The notes under the pieces were generated by a model that saw only the letters and a list, made by a program, of their open reading frames with translations, did no database searches and was not told the DNA's origin. A program made the translations under genes and the position numbers. 64,000 bases of DNA, taken from contig NW_026267105.1 of NCBI RefSeq assembly GCF_014633365.1, forward strand, positions 393,950-457,949, in the 5' to 3' direction. The stretch is from Diospyros lotus (lineage: Eukaryota; Streptophyta; Magnoliopsida; Ericales; Ebenaceae). Below, one piece after another: positions 45,501 through 57,500 of the stretch (positions within the stretch are counted from its first letter, which is position 1; each line of letters begins with the position of its first letter).

Positions 45501-48500
45501 GTCATTTACCATAAAGAGCCTGATTATATGTAATTACAATTGTTTGATTGTGCTTGTTTTCCCTTCCTTCGACCCTATAACAAGCACAAATTTCAATTTT
45601 ATTCAACCAAATGTGTATTTCTAGGCTATAGCCATGAGCATGCTGGTTTCAAGTGTTTGCACCCCTCAAGGAGAGTCTATATTTCTTGTCATGTCAAGTT
45701 TAATTTAGAGGAATTTCCTTATTCTACATTGTGGACTTCCTCCTCAAGTTGTAACTCTCCATCTTCTGTTTCAAATGTTTGTTCTAATCAATCTACTTCT
45801 ACTCTTCATTCCATTTCTTCTTTTCCTTTCCGTCCTTTCTCTTCGGTATATCCTCAAGCATCACAATCCTCTCCTTTGTCCTCTATTGTTCCTTCCTGCA
45901 TACCTGATAATCCTTCTGCTCAACCCTTACCTAGACCTCCAGAGTGTTTGAGATATACTCCATCTTCTCTTCAACCTGATCACCCTAATCCTTCTAAATC
46001 TAAGCTCACTCCTGCTCCATCCATTCATCTTATGATCACCCGGTTCAAGGCCAAACATCTTCCAGTTTCCTCTCCATATGCTTTAGTAAGCACCTAAGAA
46101 CCCAATTCAGTTCAAGAGGCTTTTTTAGATCCTAAGTGGGTTAGAACTATGAATGAAGAATATACCGCTCTTCAACGCAATCAGACATGGATTTTGGTTC
46201 CATTTTCTTCTTATATGAACCTGATTGATTGCAAATGGGTGTTTAGGCTGAAATATAATTCTGATGGATCTGTTTTAAAACATAAGGCTCGGCTAGTTGC
46301 AAAAGGTTTTCTTCAAAACCCTAGTGTTGATTACAGTGAGACCTTTAGTCCGGTGGTTAAGGCTCCTACTATTAGGGTTTTGTTCTCTTTGGCAGTCACC
46401 TTCGGTTGGGATATTCAGCAGGTTGACGTCAGCAATGCCTTCTTGAATGGTGATCTTGGTGAGGCTATTTTTATAAGGCAACCAAAAGGGTTTGTTAGCC
46501 CTGAGTTTCCTACCCACATTTATCGGTTGAAAAAGTCCTTATATGGTCTACGCGAAGCCCCTCATGCTTGGTATAATAAGCTAAAGGGAGCCTTACAACA
46601 GTGGGGATTTAAGAAAGAAGTTTTTTATGCCTCTCTTTTCATTAAAAGGACTTCTCGTTATGTGTTGTTTGTCCTAGTATATGTTGATGATATTTTGGTG
46701 ACTGGTTCAGACTCCTTGGCTCTTTAGGAGTGTATTCATGATTTGGACAAGAATTTTGCACTTTTAACTCTTGGGTCGGTTAACTATTTTCTTGGGTTTG
46801 AAGTGTATAGAAACTCCATTGGTCTTTATCTCACACAATCCAAGTTCGCCATGGATTTGTTAAAGAAAGCAGTGATGGATAACTATAAATCTTATCCAAC
46901 ACCTATGACTTCGGGCCTATCTTTGACTGATGAATGTGATCTCTTTTCTGAGCCTTCATTTTATCGAACCATAATAGGCTCCCTAGAGTATTTGACTTAC
47001 ACTCGGCCAGATATTGCATTCACAATAAATAAGTTAAGCCAGTTTCTTTCAGTTCCTAAAGTTCAACACTAACAGGCCTGCAAAAGACTGTTGAAGTATC
47101 TTAAGGGTACTCCTCATCTGGGGCTGATGTTTACACCTTCTCCTCAAGATATGTCTCTGCATGTTTTTACAGATGCGAATCATGCCAGGTGTAAGGTGAC
47201 CCGCAAGTCTACCAATGAGTTATATGTGTTTCTTGGTTGTAACTTACTGGTCTGGGGCTCTAGGAAGCAATCGGTGGTGACTTGGTCAGTAGGAGAAGCA
47301 GACTACCGAGCAGTGGCCCAACGAGTTATAGAAATCTTGTGGTTGAAGTTGTTGATGTCAAAGCCGGGGTATCCTTGTGAGAAGACTCCTATCTTGTGGT
47401 GTGACAACCTAGTAGCTAAGAGTATGGCTGAGAACCCTGTTTTTCACTCTAGGACAAAGCACATTGAAGTTGATGTGCATTTTGTCCGTGAGAAAATTGA
47501 AAATGGAGATGTTGATGTTCGGTATGTACCTACTCTTCATCAGGTGGCTGATATTCTTACAAAGGATTTATCAAGGGATCGGTTTGTATTTCTGCGCAAC
47601 AAGCTAAGGCTTCAGCAGTCACCCATGAGTCCCTCTCAGCCTGTTGTTTGTGCTGATTCTAAAGTACAGTTGTTATCTACAACAGCTGCAGGTGGTTCAG
47701 CAGGCTTAATGCTGCCAAGGGAGCCTAATTTGAGGGGGAGTGTAGAAGAGTAGCTGATATTGTTTCTGTCTTTTGTTTCTTATTTACTGTTGTGATTGGT
47801 TATCAATTAAGTATTTCTGGTAGGCAGTAGTATATAATTTAGTTTGTATATAAGGACAATCAAGTCCTTAATTGTTTTGATGTAACAATTTCTCTATTCT
47901 TCAATAATATTTTTCTCTCGAGGTCTTATTCATCTCGATTTCCTTTCTGTCCGACCTTGAAGCTCTCGCTTCACTGTTTCTCTATTTGTATTCAATTTGT
48001 TGAAAATATTTCTTTCCTGCTATTTGTTTGCATTCTGTACATTTGTTTCTCATACTTATTCTGTTTTTTTTTTTTTTTTATCAAAGGTAAATGTATAAAG
48101 ATCAAAAAAACTGTACAAGTACACTGGGCATACCCAGGAAAACAATCAGTGACCCATAGAGAGGGCCTCAAACTGAATCAAAACATGAGGATACAAAGTA
48201 AAAGTGACCATGTATACTTGTGTTTTGATCCTACGAATGACAGAATCAATACAAGGCATATTGTCTTCAAAAATCTTCCTATTCCTTGTGTTCCAAAGGT
48301 AGTAAACAGTGCAGGCAAGAGCAATCCTCTTGACCTTGGCTTGCCACGATGATCCTCGAGCTTCTTTCTTTAACCATTTTAAAGCACTTGGAATAGTGCT
48401 CATGAGCCTCGATAGTCCCAGCCATTCACGGATGCTGCCCCAAACTGATTTGCTGAAAGGGCATTGAAAGAATAGGTGACTGTTGGTCTCCACATCAGTC

Positions 48501-51500
48501 CCACATAGTGCACAATTTCTGTCAATATCAAGATAAAGCAGCCTGTCCCTCGTAAGAAGCTTTGCTTTGGCAGCCAGCCAAAGGGTGAAAGCATGCTTAG
48601 GCACCACACTCGGGTGCCATACATCAGATGCCCAGACCCTCAAAGGGCCTTTGTCGCGAAAGAAATTATAAGCGGCCGAAATGAAGAAGCGACCATTGTT
48701 GACCCAGCTATCTAAGGGAGTTATGGTAGCATCATTAGACCCAGCTTCTAGCAGAATTTTGTCCCTTATCCAGCGTAGCTTCTTAAGAAGAAGGGAGTCA
48801 TCACTTCTGCCAGACCATGCCCACACGGACTGTCCCTTGAGATATTCATGAGATACCCATTTGACCCAAAGAGAATCCTTCTTTTGATGGATGTCCCACA
48901 GAGATCTGGCAAGAAGGGCAAGGTTCCAAACTTTAATATCTTTGAAACCGAGACCACCTTCTTTTTTAGGCAAACAGATGTCTTTCCAAGGCACAAGAGG
49001 GTGCTTGGAGTTCCAAAGGAATTCACGGCATAAACGGATGATGCGAACAATAACCGCTGAAGGAATAGGCAGGATGGAGAGCCAAAAACTCTCTACACCT
49101 TGAAGCACAGCACGAATTAATTCTGCCCTGCCAGCATAAGATAGAGAGGCGGAGGGCCATGCACTGGTGAAAGCTGCCATTTTGTCCACAAACGGGGCAT
49201 AATGTGAGACTTTGAGCTTTTCAGCCGCAAGAGGGATACCAAGATATCTAAATGGCATGGACCCATTGGGAAAACCAGTTAGGCTTCGAATATCTTCAAG
49301 ATCGGGACCCGCTATGCCAGCAGAGTATAGGCTGGATTTAAAGGCATTTGCTGAGAGGCTTGAAACAGCCCCAAATCCATTGAGGCAGTCCATGAGAATT
49401 TTTATAGAAATGGGGTCACCCCTTGCCATAAGAAGCAGGTCATCCGCAAAAGCTAGATGCATGATCCTCTGATCACCACACTTGGGATGGAAATTGAATT
49501 CTGAATTATTGGTTGCCACTTTGATGGACCTGGAAAAATACTCAAGGCAGCAAACGAATATGAAGGGGGACAGAGGATCTCCTTGGCGAAGCCCTTTTCT
49601 CCCTTGGAAAAACCCGTGCAAGCTGCCATTAATCATAAGGGGAAAAGAGGTGGTTGAGACGCACTGCATGATCCACCCAATAAATTGTTGGGGAAAACCC
49701 AAACCGGATAGAGCAGCCTCGATGAAGACCCAACTGACAGAATCAAATGCTTTGCGAAGATCAACTTTGATCATGCAACGCGGAGAGATCCGCTTCCTGT
49801 TATATTTCCTGAGAAGCTCTTGGGCAAGATGAATGTTCTCAACCAAGCCCCTCCCCTCAATAAAAGCAGCCTGAGCACGATCAATGATGGAGTTCATAAC
49901 AGGGGCCATTCTCGCTGCTAAGATCTTGGAAATGACCTTGTAGGTGACATTGCAGCATGATATAGGCCTGAAATCTCCTACTGAAGGAGAATGGGAAGAC
50001 TTCGGAATGAGCACGATAGCAATGTGGTTGATCTGTTTAAGAAGGGAGGTGGCATTGAAAAATTCCAAGACTGCTTCAGAGAAATCAACTCCAATCGTGG
50101 GCCAAGCTTTCTTGAAGAAGTAAGAAGAAAAGCCATCTGGCCCAGGAGATTTACCATCACCGATGTCAAAAAGCGCCTCTTTAATTTCAACCATAGAGAT
50201 GGGCTTGGCAAGGGCATCAACCTGATCAGAAGATACTCTTGGACCCGCATCAAAGACACTGAAATCAACCGGCTGGCAGCTGCTGGAAACACCGAGCAAA
50301 TTTTGATAATAAGAAAGGAACTCATTGGCCACTTGCTGCTGAGAAGAGGAAATTGAGCCATCATCCCTGGTGATCGATGCAATATAATTTCTCTTGGCAT
50401 TCCGCTTAACAAGGGCGTGAAAGAATTTGGTGCATTTGTCGCTGTTCATGATGTACTTGCATTTAGCAAGTTGACCAAGGAATTGCCTCTCAGCATTTTT
50501 AAGGAAGCTGGTTGATTTCCGTAACTCAGCCACCTTATTTTGGAGCTCATGGTTGGCAGGGTCATCATGCAGGGCAAGCTGAGCAACTTTAAGATCACAA
50601 GAAGCCTTATCAGCTCTGGCTGAAATATGGGTGTAATGAGCAGAGTTGAGCTGCTTTAAAGGCTCCTTAAGGCTGCGAAGCTTCTTACAAAAAATGAACT
50701 GTTTGAACCCAAAAAACTGATGCGACCAATGATGGTTGACCAGGGCTTGAAAATCATCGTGATCAGCCCACATATTGAAGAAACGGAACGGCCTGTTGGA
50801 AGGTCTAGAAGGATGGAAAAGAGTGACCAGGCAAGGGGAATGGTCAGATAAGAATCCTGACGGGAGAAAATTTGCACAACCTTGGAGACCCTCGGAAATC
50901 CAGCAATTATTCACCATGGCTCTGTCAAGCTTACTCCACACCGAGTTGTTTGACCAAGTATAGCGACAACCAAGGGACTGCAAGTCAGAAAGCCCTGAAG
51001 AAACACAGCATTCTACAAAGTCCTTGACTTCATAGGGGGTAATCTCTGAGCCATTACATCTGTCCCCGATGCTTAAAACGTTGTTAAAATCACCCAAGAC
51101 CAACCAAGGGGAGGAACAAAGAGCCCCAAAGTCCCTAAGATTGCTCCATAATGGCCTCCTGTCGACTATAGAATGCATGGCATATACAAAGCTAATAGAG
51201 AAGGAAATAAGGGAAACCTTACAGATAGCTTTGCAATGGATAACTTGCGGAGAGATATCAATAGGCTCAAGAGCCACCTTCGACGAGTCCCATAGAATAA
51301 GAATGCGACCAGCTTGATGGGAGTGAAAATTATTCAACTCACTCAACCCTTGAAACCTGGTTGCCATGATCCTTTGAAGCTTCTCAGAATTCAGCTTACA
51401 CTCTAAAATTCCCATAACAGCAATGTTATAACGATTCATGAGGTCCCTGACCCCGGAATGCTTAAGGGGCATATTAAATCCTCTTATATTCCAACTGGCA

Positions 51501-54500
51501 CAGATCATGAAGACTTTCGGAGGGCGGACCCCTCTTGACACTTTTCTTCAGGCTGGGGGCCTTAACCTTAGTAGAGGGACCCACTAATGCGGGCAAGGGA
51601 CTCTGCACTTCTGCCATGGTTGCCTCAGCGAGATGATCCTCTTGGACCTGCCTTAGCCTACTACTTCTCTTCCTGTAAGTCACCATGGTGAATGGGCCCC
51701 CCGTGTCACTGTCCTCAATGTGCACCAACTGGGAAGAAGGAAGGTCAATGGCCTGCTCCACATGAGGGACTGATTGAGGCGGATCAGCAGAAGTGGAGGC
51801 AGAAATCACCTCCTGGTGGGACCCTGCCATTTGAACTGAGACCTTGCCCGCTTGGGAAGGATCAGAGATTTCCTTTCCTTTTGGGGAGGGATTGCTCTTA
51901 TTCTTCTTCTTGGGGGACTTCGATTTGGCAGCTTTCTTCTTTGTAGGATCAGGTTGACCCTTATCCGGCACTAAGGCATCAGCACTGACTTCGACGCATA
52001 TATGTTCCTGCTCCTTTAATGGAGGATCCTTTTGCTGCATAGGATCTGGGATCTTATCACCCATCACAGGAACCAGCTCAGGGCTCTGGACAGGCCCCTC
52101 AGATGGAACCGATTTTTGCTTACTGGCCTTACAGCTTTGACGGGTGTGACCAAAAAGCATACAAAGAGGACAGAATTGTGGCTCGTACTCGTAAACAACA
52201 CGCTGATGGCGAAGCTCACCACACGGCATCTTAAATGTGACCTCACGGACCAGGTCTTTAGACACATCAATCTCCACAAGAGCCCGAGCAAATGAAAGCC
52301 TCTCTTTAGTTGCTGTGTTTCTGTCGCTCGCAATAGGAACACCCAATCTTGATGCAATCCTACCAAGCAATGTTGGATTCCAGAAGTCAATAGGAAGGCC
52401 CGGAAATCTGACCCATAGAGGCAGATGGACATCCAGAGATTCATCAAAATCAAAACATTTGGGCATGACCTTTAGGAACAAGAGACGCCCAAATGCAAAG
52501 TACGGCCCTCCCCTGAGCACAAGGTCCCTTGATTCAGCATCCCCAAACTTGAAAACCAGCCATCCACTTGAATGGGGGAAATATTGGTATGGGATTTTCC
52601 ACGAGCTGCATAGTTTCAGTAAGGCTTGTTTCCCTGGGAATTTCCCAGCAAAGTAGCCCATCAAACAATGTCCCAGAGCTCTCTCAACATTATCTACCTC
52701 CATCGGATCAACAACGAGCATCTCGCCACTGTTCTCAAATTTTGGTAGAGCGAAACCATGAACTTGTTGCTTCTTGGAGTTCTTAAATAGTCCCACCCAT
52801 GGGCCTGAAGCTTTGGGAGCAGAAGGAACAGATGGACTATTCTCGCTGGGCCCTTCCACCTTGTTAACCGAGACAGTATCCTCATCCCCCAAGGTGCATG
52901 ACTTGGTAGTGGATGATTCGGGTCCCTCATTATCTGGCATAGCTGAAGCACTTGTTGATAAAGCATCGCCATTAATACATGTTTCGATAGCTGGATCTGT
53001 CAAACCCGTTGGTGGAGCATCTTTACTGGCCATGAAGGATGACCGCAGAAAATAACAGCCACCTAGATGTCCAAAGACCCACAGTGGTCTGACATGGCCC
53101 GAGGCCCCCAAGAGCAAAGAGCGGTGGAACAGCAAGGAGCCTCCAAGGATGGAGGTCGGGGACCACCACTAAGAAGAATCAAAGGCGAACTTCATGGGTA
53201 TTCACCCAGATGCACGCTGAAAATTCAAAAAAGTGGGAGGCAGGAATTTCGAAATTTTGAAAACATTTGAAATCTGCTTCAATGGATCCGAGCGCTGACC
53301 CGTTGAACAGCCAATCCAGAGCAAATCACTGAAGCTAATCCATGAACAATGAGACTCTGGACCAAGAATCACTGAACAGCACTTGAAAAATAATCAGAGA
53401 AATCACAAAGTGAGGCAGCGGAATGTAGGAACACGGAAATCGCCCCCCCCCCCACCCAGCGAGACATTCTCTCTCTAACCCCACTTTTTAATTTAGGAGT
53501 CGGGTAGGAGGCATTATTATATTGTAACAATAAATTGTTTGTTTGCTCTTAATGATATAATGTTGTGTCCTTATACACATATCTGTATTGCATAGTATAA
53601 TTTCTTTAAATGTTATCATTATTATTTGTTTAAAAAATACTTAATATGCTTCTCTTGTGTCTTTTGTATAGGAAATCTATTACAATTGTACATATTTTTA
53701 TAATATATAATATTGTTATTTCTTATAGAAATATACTTGAAATGGTACCACAGTACTGTCCAATACCAATACTGTATTGTACCAATAACAAATTTGATAC
53801 CTTGTTCAGTACAGCATTCACAGCTATGGTTTGATCTGTTGCACAAAGGTTTTTGCATGATTCCTACTTTATTGACTATTATTTTTGTGATGAAATGAGT
53901 ATTTACCAGGACACATGATTTGTTGGAAGAAGAAGAATATTAACCCACCTCTTTCACCTCCCCCACCCCCAACTTTCTTCCTGAATTATAAACCCACCCC
54001 CCGGGGAATAAACAAGGTGAAAACTAATGTTGCACAAAACATCAAACTGCCCAAGAGCTTAAGCAGGAGAAGAATTGTATTGATATTGGCCTTCCTCCTG
54101 GTAAGGTAAGTAGAATTTAGTGATACTTTTGCTTGATCACTAAACTAGCATAACCCAAATTGACCAACATAAACTCACCAATAGCTTATATTTAGCAATT
54201 CCATACTACCAGAATACCCTGTGAAGACTGAACGCATGGAAAATTAAAAAACAAAAAAAACACACAAATGCATGTAGAAAGCATTTTAATTTGAAGTACA
54301 TAAAATTAAGTCTGAAGTTACCTATAGAAAAGTGAAAGGTATAGTCAAATTGTGCTCAATAGAGGTTTGGTCATATGAAAAGACAACCAATAGAGGCTTT
54401 TGTGAGAAGAGTTGATAGAATGGAATAAGTATCTAGAAAAAGAGGTAAAGGAAGACCAAGAAAAACTTGGTGGGAGACACTTAGGTATGACATGAGTTAT

Positions 54501-57500
54501 AAAGGGCCTTCAAAAGGGTAAGGTAATAAATAGAAATGACTAGGTAGATAGAATTTGTGTAACCAATCTCACAGTGGGATAAAGGTTTTTGATATGTTGT
54601 TGTTTTAGTCAAACTGTGCTCAATGCAAAATTATATTTTTACCTGGGTCTACTTTTCATGTTCTACATCAATCAATCTTGGCAAATTGCAATCTGACAAC
54701 CTTCTATTAAACAGATACGAAGTCCAGGTTTATGATAATGAAGTTAACATTTGGTTTAGCAATGCTGTTGGTCGACCTTGCACTCTATTAAGATGTTCAG
54801 GCTCAAAGGATTCTGTTTGCTTGAACAATGGCAAAAAGGTAGGCAAGTGCAGAGATGTAGAGACAAAATTGAATTTCGTCAATGAAGCCCAGTTTTTGCT
54901 AATCTCTATGGAAAGTGTATCTGATCTCAATAACAGATTATGCTCAAGTATGTTCCAATATACTCCTTCCTCGTCACATATTTGCTATTCTTTTCTTGAA
55001 GCTTAAATTTTGGCATTTTTTGGTCTGAAGTAGTTGTCTTTGCTGAAATTTCTTTCATTTAACTTTTTATTTGAAGCATGCATGTTATTATCTGGCTAAT
55101 GAAGATGGATCTGGTTAATCCAAAATGGTGTTTGCTTATAACCATGTTATGACTAACCAATTTCCAGAACAATGCCTATAACTAATGCAAGGACTATACT
55201 ACTGCAATGTACAATGTCGGCGCCACCCAAAGCCTTATTTCCAATGGTGGTGTCAGCTACATGGATTCTAATTGTCCAATCATCACATTCCTGATGTGAC
55301 TATATTTTTCTTTTCAAGAATTGTTGGGCATATAGATAGTGGTTAATGTCAACATCTTCCTTTGTCCTAATTTTCAATCAAGGGCAAATTTATGAAAGAA
55401 ATTTCTGTGGATTGCAGATGTGCAGAAAGGGCTTCGTGGACCACCGATTCCATTGAACCCAATGAGATTCCGGCCCAACCTTATCATATCTGGTGGAGAA
55501 CCATATAGAGAAGATGAGTGGAGTAGTCTTAAAATTGGAAATAAGCATTTTCTGGTAAGTTATAGGTATGTGGAAGGTATGTAGAAATTGAGTTAGGTAA
55601 AGTGAATAATGTGCTTTTTTTTTTTTTTTTTTTTTTGGTGCTTTTGGCATTCATACAAAGCACAATGATGATTGAGTTTTTTTTTTTTTGGTGCTTTTGG
55701 CATTCATACAAAGCACAATGATGATTGAGTTAAGCTTTATTAGAATATGTTTCTGTTTTTTCCCATTGCTACCACAGCTTATATATTATCCTGGTTGAGC
55801 TTCATTTGCATTTTGCCCTTCCTGGAATATGAGGAGGGAACATGTAAGGCACATGAACAGTCAAGAAGAGAGTGGATTATTTGTGTTACTGCCTGTGGTT
55901 TCTCACTACATTGGTGAATTCTGATTGCTTCAACAATATTTTCATCTCTTGTCCTTCCAATGACCTGTGATCTTTTAATTTAAAGATTATGTAGTAGAAC
56001 CATTAGCTGTCTTTTGACATTTATACTAGTTGTTCCTCATTGCATTGGTGAATCTTAATTGCTTCTAAAACTGTCTTGCATATGCTTCTCGTGGCAATGT
56101 TTCAATTTAATCAGAGTAGGAACAAGAGCTTTAAGTTTTGAGCAGTCAAAATATTGGCCCTGTTTGGTTGGCTTCCATATTCAGTTTTTAGTTTTTTTTT
56201 CTTTTTGGGAATGCAAATAAAAAATAGTGTCTGGTTGCATGTTTTCATTTCAAGAAAGGTCAAAAATAATGGAAGCTTTTGAAAAAATGAATACTCCCAA
56301 AACGTTCCACACCCCATGCACCTGACAGCCCAACTATTCTTCCTTCATTTTTTCTTCTTTCTCACCCACCCCAAATTTCTTCTTTCTCACCCACCCCAAA
56401 TGCTCTGACAACCATCCCCCGGTGACCCATGATTGAGTTTCTTCTTCTCTCCTTTCTTTTTCTTTCTTATTCTTATTTTTTATTTTCCTTTTTGCCCCTC
56501 GACATGAACTCATCCGGGAGCCACTGCACCCCCCAGATGGGATCAAGGAGTTAACAACTGCCAAATCCAAGTATGGGGCTCCTAACAATAAAGAGGAAGA
56601 GGAGAGGATGATGAGGAAAAAACTATTACGGTTAAGGGCATTTTTGTTGATATTAATTAGATTATTACATACATTTGATCACTTGATAAAAGAAACAAAA
56701 TTTTATTGAATACTGTTGATTTATTCTCGAATCCTATATGGAGATTGGAAGATAAAGTCTTGAGGTAGTAACCTTCCTAAAACTAGATAGATATTATCTT
56801 CCAAGTTTAGAAAGTATTTCAGATTTAGAAATTTCCTATCCTTGTATTTACATCTTTCTTATTTTCTTGTATAGTGTACAGCAAGTTTTTCCTTTTTTGT
56901 AACTTTCTTATTCTGTAATCTTCTTCCCTATTAATAGGGAATGTATCCTAGCATCTATACTGAATAAGAGAATTACGAGTGTCTTCTTCTTCCTTCATAT
57001 TTCTGTACCCAATTCTACAATACTGTATTCAGTTTTTATTTTCACAATTTTGAAAAGATCAATGAAGCTAGCATACATATTCAGTTTCAGTTGTTTGACA
57101 AAAAATGTGACCCTAACGCAAAAATAAAAATCAAAACTAAAAACGTAAAACTGAAAACTCTGCCAAAAGGCCCAAAAAAACTTGCTTTTCCTTTTGCTGG
57201 TGGCTTGAAGCATTGTGTGATTCAGGATGCATAGTACTTATACAGGAAAAGGAAAAAACGTACCATAGTGATGTAAACAGATGCTCACTCTTGGAAGGCT
57301 GCCCAAGGAAATCAAATATCAATCCTCAATTCCTATCACTAAAAAAGTTGGTAGGTACTTTTGCAAAGAAATTTGACCTACTCATGCACCAATATCAAAT
57401 ATGATTCAGAAAATTATGATTCGTTACAGCTTTTAAAAGGTTGATAAACTTCAAACGGGTGTTTCTTCTTGCACATTGAGCATCTCTCTCTCTCACCAAT

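Larger units (their letters stand above)
42919..47978 (+). mobile_element. Copia L, full length with perfect target duplication
   Basis: + strand copia at 42924-47973 (5,050 bp). 233 bp LTRs at both ends, primer site 43157-43168, polypurine tract 47730-47740, and a perfect 5 bp duplication CTGTT (42919-42923 and 47974-47978). By eye the LTRs differ at about 15 of 233 positions. It carries gag, protease, integrase, RT and RNase H in copia order, with stops and frame breaks, and lies in the same orientation as the host gene. Confidence 0.97.
48065..53500 (-). mobile_element. Full-length L1-type LINE with both ORFs open
   Basis: Minus-strand non-LTR retrotransposon in intron 7. It has a poly(A) tail (T run 48066-48079 on +), a short 3' UTR, a 1,131-codon ORF2, an overlapping 553-codon ORF1, and a 5' region with a C11 run (G tract on the element strand) near 53443. 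Neither ORF contains an internal stop. The 5' boundary near 53500 and the target duplication could not be fixed by eye. It lies antisense to the host gene. Confidence 0.93.

Noticed and set aside
48146..53135. The many shorter + strand open frames opposite the LINE ORFs
   Set aside because: Antisense shadows of two long conserved ORFs; no domain in any of them.
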